Assembly (NCBI GenBank): GCA_041676625.1
Contig: JBAYRN010000010.1
Coordinates: 8,091 to 72,090 of the forward strand
Source: JAEXNA01 sp041676625
GTDB taxonomy: Bacteria > Vulcanimicrobiota > Xenobia > Xenobiales > JADMJV01
Reading direction: 5' to 3'
DNA: 64,000 bases
A model generated the notes under the pieces. That model had not been told where the DNA came from. It searched no databases and was given only the letters and a program-made list of their open reading frames with translations. Positions 25,729-34,493 of the stretch are shown here, in pieces (positions within the stretch are counted from its first letter, which is position 1; each line of letters begins with the position of its first letter). The translations under genes and the position numbers were made by a program.

Positions 25729-26613
25729 ATGTGGTTTTATAACGTCTCGAAGAGAAGCCGCACAGCCAAAGGCATGCTTTTGGCGGAAGCGATAATCGCT
25801 TCCTTTCTGTTGTTGTTTGCTTTTATTGCCGCTACCCAGCTATTCGATGCCTCGCTGCGCTGGGAATCCTCCAGCACCGGCGAACGCCTAGCGGCCCTGG
25901 TGGCCGAGCGGCGCATGGAAGATCTCAGGGGCTGGGTGGCCGAACAATGCCAGAGTACCGGATTCGATAATCTCAACTGGACCAGCCAGGAGGTCGTAGA
26001 TGACAGCTATCCGGAATCTCCCGCCTTTTTGATCACCGTGAATACCACCGATCAGATTGAAAACACCCCGGCAAGACCGGCAACCGGTCGAGTTGATCCC
26101 GTGCCGGGCTTGCACAGCCCCAGCAGTACTTTCTACGCCAGGGCCCTCGACGCCAACGACGATCAGCAAAGAAACCAGGAATGGCAGAGCTTTCCTTACT
26201 CCCGCGACATGACCGCTTCGGCCAGGTTGGTCCAGATCACCGTGACCTGGTCCAACGGCCGATACGAGTATCGGCTGGTTTCACTGCTAACAGACTCCAT
26301 CGAACCAGCCGCAACCCCTTCCACCGACTTTACAACTTCACCGGTCGTCGTTAGCGGTCCGGGGAGCGTCTCGGCCGGTGGCTCGGCCGACTATTCGGCG
26401 CAGGTTCGCCTCCCCAACAATCAACCGATTCCCGACGTGACGGTCCTGTGGTCGATTCGGCCCACCAGCGGCGGTTCGGCTTCGATTCGCCCTTTGGACT
26501 CGAGTGCCCGCACGGTGCGCATAACCAGGCAGTCGAGCGGGGCCATCGTTTTAGTGGCCAAAGTGAGATACCGGGGGAAGGAGATCGTGGGCTATTCGAA
26601 TGTCATCAACTAA
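25729..26613 (+). CDS. pseudopilin-like protein with C-terminal Ig-like domain
   Basis: 294 residues. The prepilin signal is AKGMLLAEAIIASFLLLFAF: Gly, then a hydrophobic helix with Glu+5, as in PilV. Residues 35-190 form the pilin-like part; 200-294 look like a bacterial Ig-like (BIG) domain, with VVVSGPGSVSAGGSADYSAQVR and DVTVLWSIRP followed by VRITRQSSGAIVLVAKV. An extended -10-like TGCTAGTAT lies about 45 bp before the start. First gene of the second pilin cluster; overlaps the next by 14 bp. Confidence 0.7.
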   Translation: MWFYNVSKRSRTAKGMLLAEAIIASFLLLFAFIAATQLFDASLRWESSSTGERLAALVAERRMEDLRGWVAEQCQSTGFDNLNWTSQEVVDDSYPESPAFLITVNTTDQIENTPARPATGRVDPVPGLHSPSSTFYARALDANDDQQRNQEWQSFPYSRDMTASARLVQITVTWSNGRYEYRLVSLLTDSIEPAATPSTDFTTSPVVVSGPGSVSAGGSADYSAQVRLPNNQPIPDVTVLWSIRPTSGGSASIRPLDSSARTVRITRQSSGAIVLVAKVRYRGKEIVGYSNVIN

Positions 26614-27145
26614 GAATGGTTTCAGTTTGATGGAGGTTATGGTCATGATGGGCCTGGCATCGATCATCCTTTTTGGAGTGGCGCAACTGACCCAGCGCAC
26701 TTTGGAAACCCAGAAATTCCTTCGCAAGAAGTCGGAGTCCATTCAGAGTGCGACCCTGGGCTGCGAGCGCCTGGCCAGCGAGATGCGAGAAGCGGTTACA
26801 ACTCCTTCGACGGGGGACACAAGCAGTTGGGATAAGGTGATCCCCAGCCAGACCGAGGTCATGGGTATCCCGGCTCCTACCTTCGAGTTGACTCCCTCAT
26901 CCCCAGGCTGGAGCAGAGCCTACCAGTCCAACCAGTTGATCACCGTGACCTATAGTGTGGCCGGTACAAACCTGCAGCGACAGGTGACAGGCTCGATCGC
27001 GGCCCCGGTGGCAACCGACGTCAACACTTTCGAAGTCACAGCCGTTTCCGGTCGAGACAAGACCTTTCAGATCGAGTTGGCCATCAGTGAGCAGAAGAGG
27101 GTCCAGACCTTCGTAACCCAAGTTTTTTGTCCGGGGGCTCCCTAA
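26600..27145 (+). CDS. type IV pseudopilin-like protein (PilW/GspJ-like)
   Basis: 181 residues. KNGFSLMEVMVMMGLASIILFG is a textbook prepilin leader with Phe+1 and Glu+5. The globular part has SATLGCERLASEMREAV and ends with a Cys near the C-terminus. The ATG lies inside the preceding gene, indicating coupled translation. Predicted minor pilin or pseudopilin. Confidence 0.8.
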   Translation: MSSTKNGFSLMEVMVMMGLASIILFGVAQLTQRTLETQKFLRKKSESIQSATLGCERLASEMREAVTTPSTGDTSSWDKVIPSQTEVMGIPAPTFELTPSSPGWSRAYQSNQLITVTYSVAGTNLQRQVTGSIAAPVATDVNTFEVTAVSGRDKTFQIELAISEQKRVQTFVTQVFCPGAP

Positions 27146-27149
27146 AGTC

Positions 27150-27692
27150 GTGGTAGGCAAGCACTCCGAAAAAGGTTCTTTGATCGTCGCAGCTTTGCTT
27201 CTGTTTACAGTGTTGCTTTCGCTAGGTCTTGGTCTCATGTCGGCTCAGGTTTCCCGCATGAGAGCGGCCAAAGCTCAGGCTCTTTCCATCCAAGCTCGGG
27301 CTCTAGCCCTGGCAGGATGGGAGGACGTGCGCCTCAAGCTGGGTAAGGACATCCTGTTTCCTCGAACTTCCGACACCCAAACTTTCTTTTCCTACTCTGA
27401 AGACGTGTACGACTTGGATGGTAACTATATCGGGAACTATACTGTAAAGATCGATACCCGCTGGGAATCGATAGTTCTCGGGCCGGACTCCTCTGGAAAC
27501 TTGCCGAACCTGGCCAATCCGGCGGGGCACGAAGCCGTCATCAACATCCCTCAGAGCATCTACCCCATAACCATCATTGGCAAGGTGGCCGAGCAGCGGG
27601 TGGGCGATATTTTGGCCGAAAGAATTCTGTACATCGAACTCGATATGGTGAATTGGAGAGTGATCCGGTTTGAAGACCGGGGAAGCTTGTAG
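27150..27692 (+). CDS. PilX-like minor pilin
   Basis: 180 residues from GTG. KGSLIVAALLLFTVLLSLGLG is the anchor of the PilX/GspK class, with AQALSIQARALALAGWEDVR just after, as in PilX N-terminal domains, where the A-rich helix precedes a short globular domain. Four bases after the previous stop; same operon as the other three pilin-like genes. Confidence 0.75.
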   Translation: MVGKHSEKGSLIVAALLLFTVLLSLGLGLMSAQVSRMRAAKAQALSIQARALALAGWEDVRLKLGKDILFPRTSDTQTFFSYSEDVYDLDGNYIGNYTVKIDTRWESIVLGPDSSGNLPNLANPAGHEAVINIPQSIYPITIIGKVAEQRVGDILAERILYIELDMVNWRVIRFEDRGSL

Positions 27693-27738
27693 AAAAAACT
27701 TGTGGTATGATAGAAAGCAACTGGAGGGTATCCACTTG

Positions 27739-29907
27739 GTGAGCAGGTTGAGAAATCAGAAGGACCGTGGCCTTACGCTATTCGAGCTTTGCGTGGTGGT
27801 AGGTCTGGTCATTATGGTCATGGGCCTTTCCCTTAGCGCGATGAAGCCTACAGCCCAAAAAGGGAGTACCTTGGGCTTGGCTACCGCGATCAAGGAGGAG
27901 TTTGAAACGGCCAGGCAACTCGCCATGAGAGGTGGGCACCCGGTTGCTCTGGGCATCCCCACCCAGGGGAGCTTGGCGGCAAATTCTCTCTATCGCCTCT
28001 CCGGTTGGAACACCCCTCACGTGAATTGGTCGGTTGGTTTTAACGGCGACTACCCTGGCCTGGGCTTTGCAGCCTCTCTTTGGAGTGGTGCGCCAGGCGT
28101 AGGCACATCTATCGGACCACCGGCCACTGCCAAGTTTTTCAACTTCGGGGAACCTCAATTGGCGGCGTGGCTTACCAGCAACCCTGATCACGACTACAGC
28201 AACGACTATATTTTCTGCTACCTCCCGGACGGAAGTCTCATCACCAACGGGCTTCCCACTTCCGACGGACGCTACCCGGTGGTGGTAGCGGCCAACCCTA
28301 CCTTTGGAGGTTCGGCCCCCCAGAGCGTTCAAATCAATTCCGGGACTAACCCCTGGACAATGCTGATTTCCCCTCAGGGTGCGGTTGATCTGGTCAAGGG
28401 TACTCCAGGCGGCGACTTGGCGCTCGGAACTGGTAACGGTGTCGCGTCCAGTCCGCAAATCAGAACCCAGAGCAAGCCCTCGGATGCTGAGATCTATCTT
28501 TCCGATCTAAATATCCGACCCATTCCGGAAATCACAAGTCCTGACGAGAGCATCTGTATCCCCGGTGAGGTGGTCACCATGGAGATCTTTGCCTATTGCC
28601 CACAAGGGGACGAACTTTACGCCAACTGGCTCCAAGAGGCCGGCTCTTCCACCGGTCTTGAAGGTGCCTTTACTTATCCCAACCAGGTTGGTTCGGCCCT
28701 GGCCAATGAGGCCGACCGCATGGAATATCTTCCACCCGAGCGCATCCCGACGGAAGATGGTTTCAAGCCTGTATGGAGCAACAGCCCAGATCCGCCTGCT
28801 AATGTTGGAGTTTGGCGGGCCCAATGGAGCTGGACGGTTCCTTTGAATACCGAACCCGGGGAGCTTTTCAACGTCACCGTCAACGTGCAGAACGCCCAGG
28901 ACGATGCCACGATCATGACCAGTCCCATTCCCAAGCTTGAAATGAAGCCATCTCCCAAAGGCAGCATGATCGTTGAGCGTCGGGTAGATGGACTCTGGCA
29001 GCTGTGGCGCATGAATCCGGACGGAACCGGCGAACGCTTACTCTCCCCGGAAGGGGTGCAGGAGATGATGCCCTCCCTGGACCGCTACGGCACCCAAATT
29101 GCTCTGATTCGTCAAGGGCCGGGTGGCCTCGGTGATCGTCACATCGTCATTCGCTCCATCGACGGCGGTTCCGAGACAACCATCACCGATACCGCGGGAA
29201 GGTACACCTCGGTCTCGCTCTCTCCCTTTGGAGATTGGGTCGCTTACAGAGACGAGGATGCGAACGAGTTGAGAGTGGAACGCACCGATGGAGTGGGGAG
29301 CACCATTTCCATCCCTCAGGCCGATACCAGCGGTCACGGATACGAGGTCAATAAACTGCGAGCCGGGTGGTCTCAGGACGGAAACTACCTGCTTTACGAG
29401 AATCAACTGACGATCCACTCACGCAACCTTACCACTGGTACTGACACCCAGATCTGGGGACCCTATACCCCCATGTCCAACGGCAATATTCCGTGGCTTT
29501 ATGCTCCGACTTCCTATACTCACAATGGGAAAGAGTATGTCATTTTGAGCAACACGACGAACAAGCCCTTCTTGCTCTCCTTTGAAGTTATCAACTACGA
29601 AACGGCGCACGATAGTAGTTTTGATGCCGTCACTAGCGATAGGAGGGTGCGCGATTTGGGGCCCAATCCCGGCCAGTGGTCTACCGGAACGAGCCAGAAC
29701 TATGCCGATGTCTCACACGACGGTAAGCTGGTCTATACCGAAAGTCCGGGCTGGACCATAGGGGATTCCGAATCCGGTGAAGAGAGTGAAAATATGAAAG
29801 CTTATGTCTTATCCGGCATCACCGCCGATGGAGTCTTTTTCGGCCCGCCCACGATCACTAATCTCCAGGACGTCCGCCGGGCCATCTTTATTCCACCGAG
29901 CGAGTAG
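27739..29907 (+). CDS. GspH/FimT-like pseudopilin fused to a TolB-like propeller
   Basis: About 722 residues. GGAGGG at 27723-27728 favours TTG 27736 or GTG 27739 over the longer TTG frame from 27670. DRGLTLFELCVVVGLVIMVMG is the prepilin signal; GLATAIKEEFETARQLAMRGG matches the GspH/FimT helix. A beta-rich middle (to about 430) is followed by WD40-like PD40 repeats as in TolB: LWQLWRMNPDGTGERLLSPEG, MPSLDRYGTQIALIR, VSLSPFGDWVAYRDED, GWSQDGNYLLYEN, ADVSHDGKLVYTES. A pseudopilin with a propeller over 250 residues is very unusual; probably a pilus-tip or secreted-surface protein. Confidence 0.7.
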   Translation: MSRLRNQKDRGLTLFELCVVVGLVIMVMGLSLSAMKPTAQKGSTLGLATAIKEEFETARQLAMRGGHPVALGIPTQGSLAANSLYRLSGWNTPHVNWSVGFNGDYPGLGFAASLWSGAPGVGTSIGPPATAKFFNFGEPQLAAWLTSNPDHDYSNDYIFCYLPDGSLITNGLPTSDGRYPVVVAANPTFGGSAPQSVQINSGTNPWTMLISPQGAVDLVKGTPGGDLALGTGNGVASSPQIRTQSKPSDAEIYLSDLNIRPIPEITSPDESICIPGEVVTMEIFAYCPQGDELYANWLQEAGSSTGLEGAFTYPNQVGSALANEADRMEYLPPERIPTEDGFKPVWSNSPDPPANVGVWRAQWSWTVPLNTEPGELFNVTVNVQNAQDDATIMTSPIPKLEMKPSPKGSMIVERRVDGLWQLWRMNPDGTGERLLSPEGVQEMMPSLDRYGTQIALIRQGPGGLGDRHIVIRSIDGGSETTITDTAGRYTSVSLSPFGDWVAYRDEDANELRVERTDGVGSTISIPQADTSGHGYEVNKLRAGWSQDGNYLLYENQLTIHSRNLTTGTDTQIWGPYTPMSNGNIPWLYAPTSYTHNGKEYVILSNTTNKPFLLSFEVINYETAHDSSFDAVTSDRRVRDLGPNPGQWSTGTSQNYADVSHDGKLVYTESPGWTIGDSESGEESENMKAYVLSGITADGVFFGPPTITNLQDVRRAIFIPPSE

Positions 29908-29954
29908 GTCTCAGAGGTTTTTCAGACCGCGGATTTCCTGCTGGAAAATCTCCC

Positions 29955-29983
29955 TTGACATTCGACCCAGAAACGGCGAGAAT
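29955..29983 (+). promoter_or_regulatory. promoter of rpmG
   Basis: TTGACA at 29955-29960, 17-bp spacer, GAGAAT at 29978-29983. The L33 start follows 30 bp later with AGGAG at 30001. Confidence 0.6.
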
Positions 29984-30013
29984 AGCGCAACAATTTAGCT
30001 AGGAGAGCACGGA

Positions 30014-30196
30014 ATGGCTAAGAAGAAAGAGAACCGAGTCATCATCACCCTCGAGTGCACGGAAGCACGCAAGGAGGGGGTGCCGCCGTCTCGTTACACC
30101 ACCACCAAGAATCGTCAGAACCATCCTGAACGGCTCGAGGTTAAGAAGTATAACCCGTACCTGAAAAGGCACACCGTCCACAAAGAGATTCGATAG
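30014..30196 (+). CDS. rpmG: 50S ribosomal protein L33, zinc-free form
   Basis: 60 residues. RVIITLECTEARKEG, YTTTKNRQNHPERLEVKKY and a C-terminal RHTVHKEIR identify bL33. Of the four zinc-binding Cys of the C+ form only the first (LEC) is kept; the others are Ala, Asn and Leu, so this is a C- paralogue. Such forms replace the zinc type under zinc shortage when both exist. It is a lone gene with its own promoter and terminator; the usual tRNA-Trp/secE/nusG neighbours are absent. Confidence 0.95.
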   Translation: MAKKKENRVIITLECTEARKEGVPPSRYTTTKNRQNHPERLEVKKYNPYLKRHTVHKEIR

Positions 30197-30216
30197 AGAC
30201 TATCGGACGGCAAAAA

Positions 30217-30244
30217 AAAGAGAGCTTGAGGGCTCTCTTTTTTT
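30217..30244. terminator. bidirectional rho-independent terminator
   Basis: AAAAGAGAGC, loop TTGAG, GGCTCTCTTTTTTT: A run on one side and T run on the other, so it can end rpmG on the plus strand and the 30260 gene on the minus strand. Confidence 0.85.
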
Positions 30245-30259
30245 GTGAACTCAGGGCCT

Positions 30260-30583
30260 CTAGTCTTCGGGCGGGGACCAGACGAACTTTTCCCGGTCTC
30301 CCATGGTTTGGCTGACTTCCTCAATTTCATTCTCATCTTCAATGGCATCCAGTTGCTGAAGGATGGTTTTGGAGAGATTGAGGTTTTTGCGATCGCCGAA
30401 GACGGACTCCCATTCATCTCGATCCAACCGCAAGATGAGAACCCCACCGCACTCTACGCAGTGATAACGGATACTGTTAGGGCTGAAGCCCGAGAGTTTC
30501 ATATCCTTGATCTGACATTTGTGGGGAAATAGCTGATTCGTAGTCCGAATTTTCATAGTTGATTCTTCCATTTGGTTATCCAT
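30260..30583 (-). CDS. hypothetical Cys-containing protein
   Basis: 107 residues. KCQIKDMKLSGFSPNSIRYHCVECGG includes a CxxC and a further Cys, suggesting a partial zinc ribbon; the rest is acidic and helical. The ATG at 30583 lies over the mogA stop, so it is probably coupled; a second ATG at 30556 is possible. Last gene of the GroES-like/mogA operon. Function unknown. Confidence 0.65.
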   Translation of the reverse strand: MDNQMEESTMKIRTTNQLFPHKCQIKDMKLSGFSPNSIRYHCVECGGVLILRLDRDEWESVFGDRKNLNLSKTILQQLDAIEDENEIEEVSQTMGDREKFVWSPPED

Positions 30584-31115
30584 TTGCCTTTTTTTGTGGT
30601 CTGAAGCAGTCGATGAACTCTGCTCTGGTTTCCAGACGCGGACCTTCCAGCAGATCGATGCAGTACGGTACGGCCGGAAAAACCGCCCGCAAACAGTCGT
30701 CGATAGCCGAAGGCTTACCCGGCAGATTGATGACCAGAGTCTTGTCTCTGGTCCCTGCCATCTGGCGACTCAAGATAGCGGTTGGCACGACCTCCAGGGA
30801 AGCCCTCCGCATCTGTTCGCCAAAACCGTCTAGAATACGATCGCAAAAGAGCTTCGTGCCTTCGGGGGTTACATCTCTGGCGGCGGGCCCGGTACCACCG
30901 GTGGTCAGCACCAGGCAGCAGTCTTGAGCAGCAAAGCGGTCCAAGGCATCCACGATCTCGGTGATTTCATCGGGTACTACCTCTTTCAAGAAGCAGACGT
31001 CGGGGTTGCTGAGAGCGGCCCTCAACCAGGCCTCCATGGCCGGCCCTCCCAGGTCTTCGTACTCGCCCCGGTGAGCTCGGTCTGAAACCGTCAAAAGTCC
31101 GATCTTGATGCTCAA
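30576..31115 (-). CDS. mogA: molybdopterin adenylyltransferase (MogA/MoaB family)
   Basis: 179 residues. IGLLTVSDRAHRGEYEDLGGPA, LTTGGTGPAARDVTPEGT and LVINLPGKPSAI are the three signature blocks of the MogA-type fold. It adenylates molybdopterin before molybdate insertion. No other moa/moe gene is in the window. Overlaps the preceding gene by 4 bp. Confidence 0.92.
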   Translation of the reverse strand: MSIKIGLLTVSDRAHRGEYEDLGGPAMEAWLRAALSNPDVCFLKEVVPDEITEIVDALDRFAAQDCCLVLTTGGTGPAARDVTPEGTKLFCDRILDGFGEQMRRASLEVVPTAILSRQMAGTRDKTLVINLPGKPSAIDDCLRAVFPAVPYCIDLLEGPRLETRAEFIDCFRPQKKANG

Positions 31116-31723
31116 ATCTCTTCCCCATCCTTATTGACAAAGACGGCTTTCTTGCGAAACTCCATCAAAATGTCAGTGCCTCTATTGAACTCTTCCTTGA
31201 TCGCGTCGAAGGCGTAGTCCAAACCGTTGTTGAGGTCCAGTCTGAGCCGCCTTCCGGCGGCTTCTAAAATATCCAGCCCGGTCCGCATCATGGTGGCCAC
31301 CTCGCTGTCATCGGTGGGATCGGTGCTATGCTCGAAGCGGTCGCGCAAGGCCAGCAATAAAGTTTCGTAGCGGCTCAGGGTCGAAAGGGTGGTGGATGCG
31401 GGTACGGTCCCGGCCTGGTAACGTATCATGTCCAGGAAAAGATGCTCCAGGGGATCGTCGGGTACCTGGCTTGCTTTGAGGCTCTCCAGGTCGGTGCGGA
31501 GGTTGGCGATGGCGGCTACCAGGAGGGAGTCGTTGAGTTCTTCCTCGGAGAGCAGTTCGTCGGCCCTTCCCAAGAAACTACTCAACGGATCGTGGTACTT
31601 CTCTCGAGTCCCGCTCTCCAGGGTTTCGGACTCCAGGGTGGCGAGCTCTTCGACCAGGGTCTCCGCGTCTTGCTCACGGTCGAAGCGCTGCTCGATGATG
31701 GCGAGACAACGCTCGATACTCAC
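31112..31723 (-). CDS. hypothetical helical protein
   Basis: 203 residues, GTG start, acidic and helical throughout, no signal peptide, no Cys-rich or catalytic motif. ATGA-type 4-bp overlaps on both sides tie it into one operon with the GroES-like gene and mogA. No family recognised. Confidence 0.65.
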   Translation of the reverse strand: MSIERCLAIIEQRFDREQDAETLVEELATLESETLESGTREKYHDPLSSFLGRADELLSEEELNDSLLVAAIANLRTDLESLKASQVPDDPLEHLFLDMIRYQAGTVPASTTLSTLSRYETLLLALRDRFEHSTDPTDDSEVATMMRTGLDILEAAGRRLRLDLNNGLDYAFDAIKEEFNRGTDILMEFRKKAVFVNKDGEEI

Positions 31724-32106
31724 CGCAGCATTCTCTCAATTTCGTCGATGATGTCGGAGGAGTTGGGTCTGACCAGTGCCAGAATGGAGGCGTGTCGAAC
31801 GACCAGGAACTCGTGCCCTTTGTACTGCATCTCCACCGCTTCCCGCTTGAGAAAATAGGCGAAGTCACCCACCTCGGCTTGCAACGGGAGGTAGCGCACC
31901 GACTCGTGGGGCTTCTTCCACGGCTCGGACTCGGAGTACTCCGGATTGGCGGTCAAGTAGCCGGGGCCGACTCGGATGATGCGTCCCCCCTGGACCTTGT
32001 CCTTTTCCGTAACAGTCGCAGGGAGCACCAGGCCAGACTCGGTCATTTGCTCACCCGCCAGGGGCTCGATCAAGACTCTGTCCCCCACCACGATTAGATC
32101 ACTCAT
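31720..32106 (-). CDS. GroES/Cpn10-like protein
   Basis: 128 residues from ATG 32106; an ATG at 32118 has no spaced ribosome site. VVGDRVLIEPLAGEQMTESGLVLP and GGRIIRVGPGYL match the Cpn10 beta-barrel, and GDFAYFLKREAVEMQYKGHEFLVVR matches its C-terminal half. An insertion of about 20 residues (TANPEYSESEPWKKPHESVR) and a C-terminal extension differ from standard GroES. No groEL is adjacent, so it is more likely a specialised paralogue than the main co-chaperonin. Confidence 0.8.
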   Translation of the reverse strand: MSDLIVVGDRVLIEPLAGEQMTESGLVLPATVTEKDKVQGGRIIRVGPGYLTANPEYSESEPWKKPHESVRYLPLQAEVGDFAYFLKREAVEMQYKGHEFLVVRHASILALVRPNSSDIIDEIERMLR

Positions 32107-32136
32107 GGGGTGCGCCATTCCCCAGTTACCGGCTTA

Positions 32137-32295
32137 GGGCCTGTTGACAATCAACCTTCAGTCGTCAAACTTGTCCATTTTCCACCCCCTGAAGCGAAAT
32201 TTTCCTCAAATAGATCCAGTATTCCACAGAAAATTCCACTCCCGGGGGAGAAAAATGTACTCGTTTGTCTCGGAAGGCCGAATGTCAACAGGCTC
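32137..32295. mobile_element. MITE-like palindromic element with TA flanks
   Basis: The two ends are inverted: GCCTGTTGACA at 32139-32149 and TGTCAACAGGC at 32283-32293, extending outward to 17 bp with one mismatch (CTTAG/CTAAG). Similarity continues inward for most of the length, so the whole 159 bp can fold on itself. A TA lies directly outside each end (32135-32136, 32296-32297), as with IS630/Tc1-mariner-type MITEs. No coding capacity. It sits just before the UDP-glucose pyrophosphorylase gene. Confidence 0.65.
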
Positions 32296-32348
32296 TAAGA
32301 GCCTGACCCCTCGCAGGATCCTTTGGCAAAGCAGTTTAACCCGCCGGT

Positions 32349-33632
32349 ATGGAAGCAATTCGTAAGAAAATGAAAAATTCGGGATGCAGCGCTGTACAGA
32401 TCGACCGATTCTGTAGTCGGGTGAGCAAGGTCTTGTCGGGAGAGCGAGCCGACATAGCCGAGTCGGATATCAGGCCGGTCGAACGTCTGACGGCCCTGGA
32501 AGAGGTAGACCCGGATGTCGATCTCCTAAGGCAGGTGGCCATCGTGAAGCTCAACGGAGGGTTGGGTACCTCCATGGGGCTGACGGCTCCTAAAGGGCTC
32601 CTGCAAGTCAAGCGCGGTCACGATTTCTATAGCATTTTACACCACCAGGTGGAGAGTTTCGCTCGAGAACACGGCTTTCGGCCGCCCCTTATCTTCTTAA
32701 ACTCCTTTAGCACCGAAGAGGAGACCCGGGCCCGCTTGAAAGAATTGAATTTCGAGCAGAGCGTGCCCTGGGGGTTCTTGCAGTCGCAGGTGCCAAAGAT
32801 CAGGCCCGATGGGTCGCTTCCAATTGACGATGAAGAGTGGTGCTGGTGCCCTCCCGGGCACGGCGACATCTACGCCAGTCTGCTGGACTCCGGCCTGCGG
32901 GAAACGCTCCTGCAGGGTGGTTATCGCTATCTCTTCGTTTCCAACATAGATAACCTGGGGGCGGTCCTGGACAGCCGCGCCATAGCTTATATGGTGCGCG
33001 AGAAGCTGGCTTTCTTGATGGAGGTCACTCGCCGGGGTGAAAACGATCGTAAGGGAGGCCACCTGGCCCACTCAAACGATGGTGGTTTGCTGTTGCGAGA
33101 GGTTGCCCAATGCCCGGACCACGAACTCACTCACTTCCAGGATATCTCCAAGCACCGCTACTTCAACACCAACAATCTCTGGCTCGATCTTCAAGCGGTG
33201 GACGAATCCTGGACCGAGCTTCCCCTGATCGTCAACCGCAAGCCTCTGCGCCCCCACCAGCCCGAGAGCGAAGAGGTGCTCCAACTCGAACAAGCTATGG
33301 GAGCCGCCATCAGCGTGGTGGGCAATTCGAGCGCCATCGAAGTAGGACGAGACCGTTTCGCACCGGTCAAGACCAGCAACGAATTATTTCTCCTGCGCTC
33401 GGACCTTTTTGAACTGGGAGAGGATTTCCATCTGCGTCAGACCGTAGACGATCTGCCTCGGGTCGATCTTGACCCCAAGCACTACAAGCTGATCAACGAT
33501 TTTGAAAACCTGGTGAAAGGGGTCCCCAGTTTGAAAGATTGCCGGAGCCTGAAGGTAGAGGGGGCGGTCACCATCACCGCTGATATGAGATTGGTAGGCG
33601 ATGTTCTTCTAAAGTCTGACGGAGGGATCTGA
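32349..33632 (+). CDS. UTP-glucose-1-phosphate uridylyltransferase, UDPGP (eukaryotic-type) family
   Basis: 427 residues. KLNGGLGTSMGLTAPKGLLQVK is the signature nucleotide-binding loop; NSFSTEEETRARL, WCPPGHGDIYASL and NTNNLWLDL are further family blocks. It makes UDP-glucose for glycans. This is the UGP2-like family, not bacterial GalU. The last 24 bp overlap the convergent HD-GYP gene. Confidence 0.93.
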   Translation: MEAIRKKMKNSGCSAVQIDRFCSRVSKVLSGERADIAESDIRPVERLTALEEVDPDVDLLRQVAIVKLNGGLGTSMGLTAPKGLLQVKRGHDFYSILHHQVESFAREHGFRPPLIFLNSFSTEEETRARLKELNFEQSVPWGFLQSQVPKIRPDGSLPIDDEEWCWCPPGHGDIYASLLDSGLRETLLQGGYRYLFVSNIDNLGAVLDSRAIAYMVREKLAFLMEVTRRGENDRKGGHLAHSNDGGLLLREVAQCPDHELTHFQDISKHRYFNTNNLWLDLQAVDESWTELPLIVNRKPLRPHQPESEEVLQLEQAMGAAISVVGNSSAIEVGRDRFAPVKTSNELFLLRSDLFELGEDFHLRQTVDDLPRVDLDPKHYKLINDFENLVKGVPSLKDCRSLKVEGAVTITADMRLVGDVLLKSDGGI

Positions 33633-34493
33633 GCGGGCGATCATCTGACAAAACATCTCTGCCAGGAAGGGGTCGAACTGAGTCCCGGCGTTTTGCTGAA
33701 TCTCCTCGACCGCCTGCTGATTGGTCAGACGATCGCGATAAGGTCTACTCTCGGTCATTGCATCGAAAGAATCCACGATGGCCAGGATGCGGGCGCAGTG
33801 GGGTATGTTGCTCCCCTTTAAACCGTCCGGGTAGCCGGTGCCGTCCCAGCGCTCGTGGTGATTTCTTACGGAAGCTCGAACGGTCGCGGAGAGCTCGATG
33901 GGGGTGAGCATGGTTTCCCCCACCAGCGGGTGGAGCTTAACGATCTCATACTCCTCTGCGGTGAGGCGGTCGGGTTTGTTGAGAATATCCTCGGGGATGG
34001 CCAACTTGCCGATGTCGTGGAAATCTCCGGCGACCGCTGCTTCTTCCAGAAACTCTTCAAGCTCAGCTTCATCCATGGCCGAGACGGTGAGGGCAAGGAT
34101 TCCGGCTTCTTTCAGTTCGGCGCTGTCTTCCAACTCATCTTCCAGTTGCTCCGCCTCCTCGCCGTCGAGTTCCATCTCTCGAGCCAGCCGAAGAGCAAGA
34201 TCCCCGACTCTTCGGCAATGCTCAAGACTGGAGGGGCAGAGGTCCTTCATCCCTTGAAACAAGGCTGCCTCGGCGTCTAGATGAGGATACAACCGTTGCA
34301 GGACCTCATAGGTTCGGACCGACATGTCCTGAGCCGCCCGGGCTAGGGCCAGCCCCAACGGGACCGAGGTGTCTCCAAACAGGTTCAGCTTGAGCTGGTT
34401 GGTGGGATCCTGGCCGGCCTGGGTTGCCTCCTTGCTGAGAATAACAGCACGAGCAACCGGCTGGTCGGCCCTGGGGGGGTCGGCTTGGCGCAC
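33609..34493 (-). CDS. HD-GYP domain protein, probable c-di-GMP phosphodiesterase
   Basis: 294 residues from GTG. Metal-binding His159-Asp160 in GDFHDIGK and the HHERWDGTGYPDG block at 212-224 define an HD-GYP domain. The first 85 residues are an uncharacterised region and 110-155 an acidic insertion. The open frame continues upstream to 34590 with protein-like sequence (LTNPAGQIGPTRFIPNASLP) but no usual start there, so the true N-terminus is uncertain. Expected to degrade cyclic di-GMP. Confidence 0.88.
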   Translation of the reverse strand: MRQADPPRADQPVARAVILSKEATQAGQDPTNQLKLNLFGDTSVPLGLALARAAQDMSVRTYEVLQRLYPHLDAEAALFQGMKDLCPSSLEHCRRVGDLALRLAREMELDGEEAEQLEDELEDSAELKEAGILALTVSAMDEAELEEFLEEAAVAGDFHDIGKLAIPEDILNKPDRLTAEEYEIVKLHPLVGETMLTPIELSATVRASVRNHHERWDGTGYPDGLKGSNIPHCARILAIVDSFDAMTESRPYRDRLTNQQAVEEIQQNAGTQFDPFLAEMFCQMIARSDPSVRL

